DNA of 64,000 nt from Eublepharis macularius (GCF_028583425.1 NC_072798.1:16060501-16124500), one strand, 5' to 3'. Counted from the stretch's first letter, positions 44,066-55,035 are shown. The notes: generated by a model from the letters alone, not told the origin. A program made the numbers and translations.

Positions 44066-46125
44066 GTCTTCTCAAAATGTCAAATAAATTTTAACATTCC
44101 TTCGTTATCAGGATTCACAAACTACATTTTTCATTGCTATGGTGATTACAATGGAACACAATATGCAGTGAAAATGCTTGACGGCAAAAGATGCCCACGA
44201 GTTCTGATTTCATCCCACCCCACCCCTGCCACAGAGAGTTCGAGTATTTGACTCCAGGCTCCAAAAAGTCAGCTCTTTGTGCATGTCTTCAGAGCACTTT
44301 AAGTATGTCTGATTTAGTCCAAGCCCATAAACATATGCTGAAAGATCAGACAACCCATGATGAAGACTGAGTATGTTGCCGAGATGTAATTTAGTTTCAA
44401 CACCCAGCTCTAATCAGACAGGCCAAATCCAGAGAGACCTGTAAAGATGCATGGGGTATGGGGAGGCTCATTTCTCCCTGCAATGGCAGCCCCAGCCCTA
44501 CAGCTGGCCCCGATTCAGAGGGCTCTCTAACTTGGGGGGAGGGGTCAGGGAACAGCCCCCCCCCATGAGTACAGGAAGCACCACACATGTCTCTTTGGAT
44601 CCTACCTAATGATTTGAATGCAATTTCTTTTCCAGTAAGTGCCCATGACATGGCAATCTAATTGCCTCTAAATATCTGAGATACATTATGCATACCTGAA
44701 AATAGGAGAAAGCGCATCATGAGAAGAAGCATGTTATGATTGTTTTTTGTAATTACCTATTAAGATTACTGTTTAGAATAAATATTAACAGCGTATGCTT
44801 TCCTGAGAAATAAAATGACACACCAGAAAATTCCCAAAGCAAAATGTAAAGCAATTAATTAAGAATACTGGAAACTGAAAGGTAAACTGAAAGGCTTACG
44901 AGACAGATAAACTGGTAGTGTTCATTACATTTTCTGACCTCATACTACCAAACCATGTACTCATGCAAAAAAAAATTTAAAAAACAAAAAGGGGAGTCTT
45001 GAGGCACCTTAAAGACAAACCTTTAAGGAACCAACAGATTCCTTTTGGTTGTTGCTGCAATAGAGTAACAAGGGTACCTCCATGAGGTTTGAAGATATAC
45101 AGGAACATATGAATCATAGAATCATAGAGTTGGAAGGGGCCATACAGACCATCTAGTCCAACCCCCTGCCCAGTGCAGGATCAGCCTACAGCATCTCTAA
45201 AGCATCTAAAGCATATGGTTGCCTTACACTGAGTTAGAGCAGGTGGGCCATCTAATAGAGTCTCCTCCAACTAACAGCAGCTTTGAAAGGATTTAGGCAA
45301 CACTCCTTTCCATCCCTAATGCCTAGGCTCCCTTTTGATGGCATGACCCAGGATTGAATTGTTCAGCATGCCTCTTCCTGGGCTACACCCCATTCTCCAT
45401 TTCAGAATGACTCCAGCAGTAAAAAATGCAAGCCCCATGAACTGTCCATGGCAGGACAAAGTTTTTTGTTTCATACATTCATACATATTTATTTTAAAAG
45501 CATTTCAGATTACCTTTGAGAAAAATGTACAGAAGATATAGTTGTGGGCATCGACAGCATTAATACAAAAGAAATTAACTTTAAGAAGCAGATTAGAGAA
45601 TCCAATCTCAAGCAACATCTGATAGTCAAAAATGAACTATGACAGTGTATTAAAATATATATATTGTACTGAGTGCAAATTTCAAAGTAATACCACATGT
45701 ATTACAATTGGACTATAATAAATGTAAAGATAAATTTGGACTTAAAAAAATTGGTATACAAAAATTGGTATACAAACCAGTATGTGATCTTAACAGAAGT
45801 GATCTTTCAGGATTCCACTGTATGTACCTCCTTTACTAGACTTTCTGTACACCAAGCACAAAAAAGTAAAATACACTTGGTAAATACACACATTACCTGT
45901 TTCTCAGTCACTAGAGTTCAAGAATTGTTACATGATCTTAAACCTCAAAACTTAACTTCTGGATGCTGCCGTTATTGGATGATACCGGGGAGGGGAGGAA
46001 TGAAGGAAGATTCAATGAAATTTAGAAGTTAGGGTCACCTGAATAATCTTGGCATCAGCTTCAAAAAGTTAAATGAGGTTTAAGATCATCTTGAAAAAAG
46101 AGAAAATTCAAAACTGGGAAGTTAC
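44066..46125. other. AEBP2: AEBP2 last intron, remaining part
   Basis: The intron holds a CR1 tail (45111-45205), an A-rich segment and AT-rich unique DNA. No further exon was seen. Confidence 0.6.
45111..45205 (-). mobile_element. CR1 LINE 3' tail
   Basis: It begins with 'gaatcatagaatcatagag', the inverted CR1 3'-terminal repeat, followed by 'ttggaaggggccatacagaccatctagtccaac'. This is a typical 5'-truncated CR1 end in an AEBP2 intron. Confidence 0.85.
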
Positions 46126-46239
46126 CTGTATATGTTTGGGTCCAGAAGCAAGGCAGTATCTTTTGGTAGTTTTGATAAATGAACTACTTTAGTTTTTAAC
46201 TGATGTCGCTCACTTTCATTTACCCACACATCAGGCAGA
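46126..46239 (-). CDS. AEBP2: AEBP2 coding exon ('[13 protein letters not shown]')
   Basis: This 114-base exon lies between 'ttcatag' and the donor AG-GTAAC. It enters in phase 2 (finishing the Ile codon AT-T) and encodes '[15 protein letters not shown]', '[20 protein letters not shown]' and 'IY', then the first two bases of an Arg codon. This matches the conserved C-terminal region of AEBP2, which contacts the PRC2 core. The intron upstream of it contains the whole of DIRS element 2. Confidence 0.96.
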
Positions 46240-47709
46240 CTATGAATAAATAAAATAAAAAGTATTCAAAAATGGTCAACCCTTTTTCTCACCATAATCA
46301 CAAGTGGTACAAACAGCCATTCTGAATGCCCTTTTTAAAACAAAAATCATCACTGATAAGTCGTCTGTACAGGAGGTTGGCCAATGAATGAGCTCCTAGA
46401 AATGCAACATTTTTGAATGTTAAAAAGCCTTGCTTTACTGGTTTAAATGCCAACTTTAAGAGGAAAGTGCTTTTGGATGATCAATTCATCAGGTTTAAAA
46501 GCAGATTATTATTATTTGAAATAATGCAAAGTGAGGGCAATATTATTTATTATTTATGTTATTTGCAGCTCCCCCCCGCCCCCTTTCTCACTGAGACTCC
46601 AAACAGATTGCATAGCGTAGGTCAATACGATCTACAGCTGGGACATCCAATAAACAATGCAACAGGGTTTGGATAACATAAAATTGGAAAACTAGCAGAA
46701 ATCTGATACAGAGCTAACAAATGCTGCACAAGCATAACCAATTAAACAATCTAGAAACTACCTAGCCGAAACATAATCTCGCCCACAGACTCCATTCCTT
46801 TACCAAGAGACACATATTCCCGACCAAGAGGCCATGGGTCATTAGAAATTAACTAAGGGATTGAAGGAGGGTGGTTACCTATTGCGGATGAAGACAAGGA
46901 TTAGAGCGCAACACTAATGCTGGATTCGTGACCCTGCACATGACTCATGGTCTTCGGGGATTTTAAACAATCTGATCAGACTGCAGAATTTGCCTCCACC
47001 TAACATATGCTGCGTTTTTTAGATTGTAAATTTTTGAACTTGGCTGCCAACTCACATTAACCTTTTGTTCTGATTAACTTAATATGACGAGGGGATGAAC
47101 AAAAACTGACAGCAGCTTGAACTTACTATGCCTGATGCATCAAAGAGGGAGAACTGCTTACTCCCTTACAAACCTACCCGAACACTAAGGTCATCTTCTG
47201 AGTCCCTGTTTCGAGGGCTCCCACGTTCTAAGATTAGGAGTGTGGCATCCTGTGATAGGGCCTTCACAGTAATGGCTCCAAACTCTGGAACTATCTCCCC
47301 CGGGAGACTTTTCTGTCTCCTGTTGCTATCTTATGCCAGTGGATAAAGATCTTTTACTTTGTGAGCCACCTTGGTAGCCCGAATGAGGGCAGAAAGGTGT
47401 GGCATAATTTTTTAAAAAATAAATAAGCAAATAGCTTCATATACAACTAAGGCTGTATAGGTAGGACATTGTTTTTAACCCTAGGACATTATTTTTACCA
47501 CGTGAACACCAAAATCAGGTCCATGCAGCACTTTGGGATTGAGTGCCCACGCGAGCTTCCTCAAGGAAACTCAATTCCAAAGCACTGCAGGAGCCCCATT
47601 TGGCTTGGGCCCCCACTGCAGGGGTGGGGCTCAAGCCTCTCTTCTCCCTGTGCCATGATCCTGACCCAAATCAGGCCCTTGAAGCATTTCAGAATTGTGT
47701 CTGCATGGA
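46240..47709. other. AEBP2: AEBP2 intron left of DIRS element 2
   Basis: About 46545-46690 is a CR1-like tail ('ctcactgagactccaaacagattgcatag'), and about 47110-47420 is another CR1/SINE-like fragment. No exon is seen. Confidence 0.5.
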
Positions 47710-47775
47710 GAAAAACAGTGTTTCATACCTGTAACTGTTGTTCATCTAGGTCTTCCGTGCAGTAACACATGGGAC

Positions 47776-47787
47776 TGCGCACGCGCA
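47776..47787. promoter_or_regulatory. NRF1-like palindrome, left ITR of element 2
   Basis: TGCGCACGCGCA fits the NRF1 consensus. The mirror copy is 53293-53304. A second site, GCGCATGCGC, lies at 47851-47860 with its mirror at 53220-53229. The right-hand copies lie upstream of gag, where a promoter is expected. Confidence 0.5.
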
Positions 47788-47822
47788 GGCCTGCCGATCC
47801 CGGAGATTTTTACAGCTCTGAG

Positions 47823-47835
47823 CCACTAGGGGGCG
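47823..47835 (+). promoter_or_regulatory. CTCF-like core motif, left ITR of element 2
   Basis: CCACTAGGGGGCG on the plus strand fits the CTCF core (CCACNAGGGGGCG). Its mirror in the right ITR is on the minus strand, so the two face each other. Confidence 0.5.
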
Positions 47836-47985
47836 TCCTCGCCTCTCATCGCGCATGCGCGGCCGCTTTTCCCGCCGAAAACGGCTCCTAAGAGGCGGGG
47901 CGCCCCCGACGTACCCTCGGATCCTCTTTCGCCACCGACTGCAAGGTAAGTACCAAGAGAATTAGCGGGGAAGGAGGGAGGGTAT

Positions 47986-48075
47986 GTGTTACTGCACGGA
48001 AGACCTAGATGAACAACAGTTACAGGTATGAAACACTGTTTTTCATCGGCGGTCTTCCTGTGCAGTCCCACATGG
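47986..48075 (+). repeat. Internal complementary region of DIRS element 2
   Basis: The left half is the reverse complement of the left terminus ('acaggtatgaaacactg'). The right half ('catcggcggtcttcctgtgc') is the reverse complement of the right terminus. They meet at TTC, exactly as in element 1. Confidence 0.9.
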
Positions 48076-48118
48076 GAGATTCCAAAGCTTAAATACCTGG
48101 GTGGTAGGAGGAAGCACA

Positions 48119-49552
48119 TCAGGACAGGAAGATAGACTGCAGCACAGCTGTTCCGACTGACGCCTCTTTCCTGTCCAAGACATCCAAGGCATAATGCTTC
48201 ACAAAGGTATCAGCAGACGCCCAAGTTGCCGCTTTACAGATGTCTTGCATCGGGACACCTCTAAAAAGGGCTGCCGAAGACGCTTGAGACCTAGTGGAGT
48301 GAGCATGTACCTCCAACGGACAAGGCAAGTTAGCACATTCATAACACAACAGTATAGCCTGTACCACCCAACGGGCCAAAGTCTGAGAATTAGCTCTCTT
48401 ACCCTTCTTAGGGCCCGCAAAAGAAACAAAAAGATGGGAGTCTCTCCGGAAGGACCTTACTCTGTCCAAATAAAAAAGGAGAGCCCTTCGCACATCCAAG
48501 GTATGAAGGGAACGCTCCGCGTCAGAGGAAAAACCCTTAAAAAATACAGGTAAAACAATTTCCTGTGCCAAATGAAATTTTGATACCACTTTAGGCAAAA
48601 ACTCAACTTTTGTCCGAAGGACTACTTTATCCGGATGGACATTTAGATAAGGAGGGTCACAACAGAGAGCTGCCAGCTCCCCCACCCTCCTGGCAGAGGT
48701 GATAGCCACCAAAAAGGCTACTTTAAAGGAAAGAAGATTCATAGGGCACGTAGCCAAAGGCTCAAACGGCTTAGAAATGAGCCTTGTCAATACCAAAGGT
48801 AGGGACCACTGTGGAACTAAAACCCTAATAGGTGGAAACAAATTATTAAGCCCTTTCAAAAACAATTTAGATGTGTAATGGGAAAAAACAGTTTTCTTGT
48901 CGATGGGAGGGTGGAAAGCCGAAATAACGGCCAAATACACCTTAACAGAAGAATTAGCTAGACCAGACTGTTTAAGTCCCCACAGAAATTCCAGAATCTC
49001 AGAGAGGGAGGAGGAAACAGGGTCTACCCCTCTGTCCCTGCACCATCCAGAAAATTTATTCCATTTCAGGGAATAAGACTGACGAGTCGAAGAACGACGG
49101 GCATTTTGGAGGACGTGCATCACATCCGCGGAGAATCCGTGTCCTGAAGGATCAGCCACGCCGTCAGTCTGAGTGAATGCACTCTGTGATGTAGGACCCC
49201 TCGAAATGACAATAGGTCTGGGCGATCCGGGAATTGATACATCCCCTTGTGAAGTCTCAGAATGGCATGGAACCATGGTTGTCTCGGCCAATACGGGGTA
49301 ATCAGAATGGCTGACGTCCCGTCCACCTGCATCTTGGAAACCACCCTGGTTAACAACGGGAACGGGGGAAACAGGTAGAAAAAAGGGCCTGACCAAGTTA
49401 ACTGAAATGCGTCCCCAAGAGACTCGAGGCCGACGCCTCCTCTGGAACAGTACTGGGGAGTCTTGCAGTTCTCTTCTGAAGCGAAGAGGTCTAGCTCTGG
49501 GGTACCCCATTCTGCAAAGACAGGACGTAAATATTTGTTGTGAAGAGACCAC
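48119..49552 (-). CDS. DIRS tyrosine recombinase (integrase), element 2
   Basis: This is the homologue of the recombinase in element 1. Catalytic residues visible are Arg in 'TSARRVGEL', His and Arg in 'HSTRSQAS' (about 48285-48302) and Tyr in 'VKHYALDV' (near 48195). The conserved part begins where RT stops. There an ATG in the recombinase frame (49118-49120) overlaps the RT stop as TGATG, giving 'MHVLQNARRSSTR' as a likely start of about 333 residues. The frame is open upstream to 49552 and contains another ATG at 49510, which would give a longer protein whose first part merely overlaps RT. It ends in TGA or TAA-type stop at 48119-48121. Confidence 0.93.
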   Translation of the reverse strand: MVSSQQIFTSCLCRMGYPRARPLRFRRELQDSPVLFQRRRRPRVSWGRISVNLVRPFFLPVSPVPVVNQGGFQDAGGRDVSHSDYPVLAETTMVPCHSETSQGDVSIPGSPRPIVISRGPTSQSAFTQTDGVADPSGHGFSADVMHVLQNARRSSTRQSYSLKWNKFSGWCRDRGVDPVSSSLSEILEFLWGLKQSGLANSSVKVYLAVISAFHPPIDKKTVFSHYTSKLFLKGLNNLFPPIRVLVPQWSLPLVLTRLISKPFEPLATCPMNLLSFKVAFLVAITSARRVGELAALCCDPPYLNVHPDKVVLRTKVEFLPKVVSKFHLAQEIVLPVFFKGFSSDAERSLHTLDVRRALLFYLDRVRSFRRDSHLFVSFAGPKKGKRANSQTLARWVVQAILLCYECANLPCPLEVHAHSTRSQASSAALFRGVPMQDICKAATWASADTFVKHYALDVLDRKEASVGTAVLQSIFLS

Positions 49553-51021
49553 TCATGAGAGTCCCCTTCCAGTCTACTAAGGCGGTCAGCCATTACATTA
49601 TCCACACCTGGAATATGAACAGCAATCAGCCAAACTGAGTGGGCAATAGCCCAATCCCAAATCTTCAGGGCCTCCATACACAGCACGCTAGACAACGTGC
49701 CACCCTGCTTATTCAAATAAAACATAGTTGTAGTATTATCTGTCAAAATTTGTACTGTCTTATTACAAACTAAATCAGAAAAGGCCAATAAAGCATAATA
49801 AACTGCTCGTAACTCCAGAAGGTTGATATGATGTGTACCTTCAACCTCATCCCACAAACCGTGAGCAAATAGTCCCTGACAGTGAGCACCCCACCCCAAA
49901 ATAGAGGCATCAGTAGTGACAACGATATCCGGTTGCACGTACCCAAAGGTCACACCCCCAAAAAGGTTAGCGTCTTGCAACCACCACTCAAGGGAGGAAA
50001 GGACCTTACGGGGAACACTCAACTTCCTCCTTTGGGAGTCTCTCTCAGGGCTAAAAGCCCGCGAGAACCAGAGTTGAAGCGGCCTCATGCGAAGCCTGGC
50101 CAGAGAAACCACAGCAGTACAAGAGGCCATATAACCTAATAAAACCTGAATGAGCCTGGCAGGTTGAAACCTACACCTCTTGAACTTTCTGACAAGGGCC
50201 TTAATTTTAAGAGCCCTTTCCTGGGGTAGGAAACCAAAATTTCGATCACCATCAATAATAGCCCCAATAAATTGGATAACCCTGGACGGGGTGAGTTTGG
50301 ATTTCTTCTGATTCACAAAGAGGCCCAGCCGCAGGCAGGTGGCCAAAGTGATCGAAATTTGGGAAGAAACATCGTCCTCAGAATGGCCAACTAGGAGCCA
50401 ATCATCAAGGTACGGAAAAATGCAGCAACCTTGTGTCCTAAGGAAGGCAATAACTACTGCCACGCACTTCGTAAACACCCTAGGGGCCGTGGACAACCCG
50501 AAGGGGAGAACCCTGTATTGAAAAACCCTAGAGCCATAGGTAAACCGTAGGAACTTCCTATGATCTGGAAAAATAGAAATGTGGAAATAGGCATCTTTGA
50601 GATCTAAGACACCAAACCATGAATTAGAGGGTAGAAGGGACAACACTGATTGTAATGTGGTCATTTTAAATTTCTGAACCCTAATACACTTATTTAGTTT
50701 CCGGAGATCCAGGATGGGGCGAAGGCCACCATCCTTCTTCTCGACCACAAAGAGACTAGAGTAGAACCCTAGGGGATGAGAAGAGGGCGACACTTCTTCA
50801 ATAGCCCCTTTTAACAATAAGGCAGATAGCTCCGAAACCACACCGGGCTGAGGGGACGGAGACGAAAAAATAGGGCACGAGAGACTGGGCCACTGAATAA
50901 ACTCAATTTTATATCCAACTTTAACTATATCCAGAACCCAAGTATCCGATGTGATCGTACACCACTCAGACAAGAAGACGGCCAGCCTGTCCCCAAAGTG
51001 AGGATCAGGGCCCTGTGATTG
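49120..51021 (-). CDS. DIRS reverse transcriptase-RNase H, element 2 (633 codons, gag frame)
   Basis: RT motifs are 'GGLRPILDLRKLN', 'VLDLKDAYFHISI' and the catalytic 'PYLDDWL' (about 50391-50415). RNase H motifs are 'VTTDASILGWGAH', 'NLLELRAVYYAL', 'LTDNTTTMFY' and 'NVMADRLSRL'. The DIRS-specific C-terminal region follows ('DLFASEENCKTPQY', 'TPYWPRQPWF'). The frame is continuous with gag and begins right after the gag UGA. It has no ATG at all before 'FKMTTLQSVL', which lies inside the RT domain, so it cannot start conventionally. It stops with TGA at 49120-49122, overlapping the recombinase ATG. Confidence 0.94.
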   Translation of the reverse strand, partial: QSQGPDPHFGDRLAVFLSEWCTITSDTWVLDIVKVGYKIEFIQWPSLSCPIFSSPSPQPGVVSELSALLLKGAIEEVSPSSHPLGFYSSLFVVEKKDGGLRPILDLRKLNKCIRVQKFKMTTLQSVLSLLPSNSWFGVLDLKDAYFHISIFPDHRKFLRFTYGSRVFQYRVLPFGLSTAPRVFTKCVAVVIAFLRTQGCCIFPYLDDWLLVGHSEDDVSSQISITLATCLRLGLFVNQKKSKLTPSRVIQFIGAIIDGDRNFGFLPQERALKIKALVRKFKRCRFQPARLIQVLLGYMASCTAVVSLARLRMRPLQLWFSRAFSPERDSQRRKLSVPRKVLSSLEWWLQDANLFGGVTFGYVQPDIVVTTDASILGWGAHCQGLFAHGLWDEVEGTHHINLLELRAVYYALLAFSDLVCNKTVQILTDNTTTMFYLNKQGGTLSSVLCMEALKIWDWAIAHSVWLIAVHIPGVDNVMADRLSRLEGDSHEWSLHNKYLRPVFAEWGTPELDLFASEENCKTPQYCSRGGVGLESLGDAFQLTWSGPFFYLFPPFPLLTRVVSKMQVDGTSAILITPYWPRQPWFHAILRLHKGMYQFPDRPDLLSFRGVLHHRVHSLRLTAWLILQDTDSPRM

Positions 51022-51024
51022 TCA
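51016..51024 (-). promoter_or_regulatory. Candidate readthrough stop, gag/RT boundary of element 2 (UGA-CAA-UCA)
   Basis: The six bases after the stop, CAATCA, fit the CAR-YYA motif that drives readthrough in tobamoviruses (there usually after UAG). RT follows in frame without an initiator. Readthrough is inferred. Confidence 0.6.
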
Positions 51025-53082
51025 AAATTGTTTCTGAGTCTGTCCAGAATCTTTGGGTTGATGTTGATTACTGCCATGCCTGCTCTTGACACCTTGCCTC
51101 CTCCTCTGGAAGGAGGGTTGCGGGGTCTGATACGGGCGTTGCTGTTGGGCACCATAAGTATAATACGGCCGATATCGTTGCTGCCTATACCTAGGATAAG
51201 GCTTGTATTGCGGACGACCAGCCTGCTGTTGTTGAGTCACTCCATAGGAACGGGCAGTCATCCTGTCCTTACGCTTTTTAGACAAGTAGTCGTCTGTCTT
51301 GTCAGAAAACAAATGTTGTCCTTCAAACGGAAGATCTTCCACCTTGGAACGTGTTTCAAGAGGCAGCGCCGTGGTCCTAAGCCATGCAAACCTTCTCAGG
51401 ACCAGGGCAGATAGGAGGGCCCTGGCCGAGGTATCAGCCATGTTTCTACTGACGGTAATCTGATGTCTAGACAACCGGACCGCTTCTTCCTGTATTACTC
51501 TGAGAAAGATCCTTTGGTCCTCAGGCAATTGAGGGACAAAGGTGGCTACCTTCGTCCACAGAAGCAGCTGATAAGCGGACATCATGGCCGCAAAATTAGC
51601 GATCTTAATACCAAAGGCCGAGGAAGCATAGACCTTTCTGGCAAGAGAATCAATTTTTCTACTGTCCTTGTCGGAAGGCACAGATAGAGACCCTTGTTTA
51701 GGCTTTGCTTGCATATCTTCCGTAACAAGGGAAGACGGAGGTGGGTGAAGGGATAGAAACTGACAATGCTCATCCTTCACTCGATACAAATTCTCAATCT
51801 TCTTATTGGTTGCTGGAATAGATGCAGGTTTTAAATTGAGACCATCCAGGAGCTCAACGAAGCCCTCAATCATAGGAAAGGCAAGGGTCGGAGTAGACCC
51901 GGAGTACATATGTTTTAAAATCTTATCCTTGGAGCGTGGTTCCGAGGAGACCACATCTATTTCAAGGGCCTTAGCCATCCTTTGAAGCAATTCACTGTAG
52001 GCACGAAAATCCTCCGTCGGCGATGCTTCTTCAGAAGGACCAATCGCCCGGTCAGGAGAATCGGAAGGAGGAGAATCATAGGATCTACTGGCAGCGAGGT
52101 GCTCATACTCAGCGTCTGAAGGAATCGGAGAGTGAGTGAACCCCTCCATGGATACTTCACGGAACGAAGGAGAGCGGGAACGACGCCTCCGATCACGATC
52201 GGAACCATAAGAGGTTTCCCGATAACGACGCCTGTAGGAATAAGGACTATATCTGTCCGAACGAAGGGACGGACGGCCCCTAGAAGAACGTGAAGACCAC
52301 GAGTCACGAGAACGTGAACGGCGAGCCCCGGACGGAGTCAAGGGTCTGTCCAGCATAATAACGTCGGACTCATGTGATCGCCGGGATGCAGGTGTTCTCT
52401 TCGGGGAAGAAACATCCCTGGAACCGACCATCCGATTCGGAGAAAGAACGGGTGAGTGGGTACCCCCAGATTGTGGGGTAATCACGCTCTCCAGCACCTG
52501 CTTGTCAGATTTAGACGAGTGCTTTCTCTTCTTCTTCTTTTCCGAAGGAGAAGGGGTGACCGGATCCGATGGCAAAGGTTCCGACACCGATCCCACTCGA
52601 GGAGTCCTCGGTTCCGAGGGGGTAGGATACTCCTTCCTGAGGGAGTCAGCCAAGCTGGAACCAGCCGGTTCCGTCTCAGGTCTCAACTCCAACGTCGGAT
52701 CCGACGGGGCGGGAACCGTCGGAATCGAAGGACTCCGAGCCACGGGTGTCGGGCTCGGAGGTCTAGAAACGGTGGAGGTCGGGGATGGGCGGGGGTGCGG
52801 AGACTTGTGCGACGATTTCGAAGTCGGCGTAGACGATGCCTCCGCAGCAGACGACCTGCACTTCCGAACGGTGTCGGTCACCGCCATCGCCCGCCGCCAC
52901 AGATAAGCCTGGAGCCTCCCCGAACGTTCCGCCCTAGCCTTTGAAGTAAAGGTGCGGCAAAACTTACATGCCTGTGGGTTATGGGTTTCTCCCAAACAAT
53001 ACAGGCACTCCTTATGACCATCAGATTTAGTCATCTTTCTGTCGCATGTCGAACACCTCTTGAATAAGGCCTTGTCCGACAT
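51022..53082 (-). CDS. DIRS Gag-like protein, element 2 (686 aa)
   Basis: ATG at 53080-53082 gives 'MSDKALFKRC', aligned with element 1. The N-terminal Cys/His cluster ('CSTCDRKMTKSDGHKECLYC', then 'GETHNPQACKFC') has the same C-x2-C spacing as in element 1. A long Ser/Arg/Pro-rich region follows ('SRSRDSWSSRSSRGRPS'), then the conserved C-terminal block ('AKALEIDVVSSEPRSKDKIL', 'HPPPSSLVTED', 'YQLLLWTKVATF') and a Gln/Tyr/Arg-rich tail. It ends in TGA at 51022-51024, followed by CAA-TCA. Confidence 0.9.
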   Translation of the reverse strand: MSDKALFKRCSTCDRKMTKSDGHKECLYCLGETHNPQACKFCRTFTSKARAERSGRLQAYLWRRAMAVTDTVRKCRSSAAEASSTPTSKSSHKSPHPRPSPTSTVSRPPSPTPVARSPSIPTVPAPSDPTLELRPETEPAGSSLADSLRKEYPTPSEPRTPRVGSVSEPLPSDPVTPSPSEKKKKRKHSSKSDKQVLESVITPQSGGTHSPVLSPNRMVGSRDVSSPKRTPASRRSHESDVIMLDRPLTPSGARRSRSRDSWSSRSSRGRPSLRSDRYSPYSYRRRYRETSYGSDRDRRRRSRSPSFREVSMEGFTHSPIPSDAEYEHLAASRSYDSPPSDSPDRAIGPSEEASPTEDFRAYSELLQRMAKALEIDVVSSEPRSKDKILKHMYSGSTPTLAFPMIEGFVELLDGLNLKPASIPATNKKIENLYRVKDEHCQFLSLHPPPSSLVTEDMQAKPKQGSLSVPSDKDSRKIDSLARKVYASSAFGIKIANFAAMMSAYQLLLWTKVATFVPQLPEDQRIFLRVIQEEAVRLSRHQITVSRNMADTSARALLSALVLRRFAWLRTTALPLETRSKVEDLPFEGQHLFSDKTDDYLSKKRKDRMTARSYGVTQQQQAGRPQYKPYPRYRQQRYRPYYTYGAQQQRPYQTPQPSFQRRRQGVKSRHGSNQHQPKDSGQTQKQF

Positions 53083-53139
53083 CTTCGCAACTCCAAAAAG
53101 ACCAACCAACACTAGCAACAGAGCCAGAAGAACCTCTTC

Positions 53140-53341
53140 AGTCGGCGGCAAAAGAGGAACTGAGGGTACGTCGGGGGCGCCCCGCCTCTTAGGAGCCGTT
53201 TTCGGCGGGAAAAGCGGCCGCGCATGCGCGATGAGAGGCGAGGACGCCCCCTAGTGGCTCAGAGCTGTAAAAATCTCCGGGATCGGCAGGCCTGCGCGTG
53301 CGCAGTCCCATGTGGGACTGCACAGGAAGACCGCCGATGAA
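53140..53341 (-). repeat. Right inverted terminal repeat of DIRS element 2 (5' end of coding strand)
   Basis: Mirror copy of the left repeat. It lies immediately upstream of the gag ATG and is the likely promoter region. It carries NRF1-type sites at 53220-53229 and 53293-53304 and a CTCF-like core at 53245-53257. Confidence 0.9.
53245..53257 (-). promoter_or_regulatory. CTCF-like core motif, right ITR of element 2
   Basis: The minus strand reads CCACTAGGGGGCG. Together with the plus-strand copy at 47823-47835 it makes a convergent pair 5.4 kb apart. Confidence 0.5.
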
Positions 53342-54967
<1,626 letters not shown>

Positions 54968-55035
54968 ATGTCCTCCGGCGTCCAGTGAAGCAGCAGTTTT
55001 ATTTTTCCAGAATCCTCTTTTCTCTTTGCTATTAC
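54968..55035 (-). CDS. AEBP2: AEBP2 coding exon ('VIAKRKEDSGKIK')
   Basis: This 68-base exon lies between 'ttgctag'-type acceptor sequence and the donor AT-GTGAGT. It starts in phase 0 and encodes 'VIAKRKEDSGKIKLLLHWT' and 'PEDI', with the last Ile split after two bases. It is the conserved segment of AEBP2 between the Ser-Thr-Val junction and the C-terminal region. Thr replaces the Met of the mammalian HWMPED segment. Confidence 0.96.

Larger units (their letters stand above)
47740..47934 (+). repeat. Left inverted terminal repeat of DIRS element 2
   Basis: About 190 bases match the reverse complement of about 53140-53335 almost perfectly. The repeat is CpG-rich, with two NRF1-type palindromes and a CTCF-like core. 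The outermost bases (47710-47739) share 'catacctgtaact' with the left end of element 1. Confidence 0.9.
47710..53341 (-). mobile_element. Complete DIRS-type retrotransposon, element 2 (5.6 kb), inside an AEBP2 intron
   Basis: It has the same architecture as element 1: inverted terminal repeats, minus-strand gag, RT-RNase H and tyrosine recombinase, and an internal complementary region at about 47986-48075 reproducing both termini. The proteins are clearly homologous to those of element 1 but too diverged for the same family. Ends set from the internal region are 'gaaaaacagtg' on the left and 'ccgatgaa' on the right, again sharing GAA. There is no target duplication. All three frames are open. 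It lies in the intron between AEBP2 exons 54968-55035 and 46126-46239, in the gene's own orientation. Confidence 0.95.

Noticed and set aside
52456..52944. Arg-rich plus-strand frames opposite the gag of element 2
   Set aside because: They are mirror translations of the Ser/Arg-rich gag region and show no independent homology.
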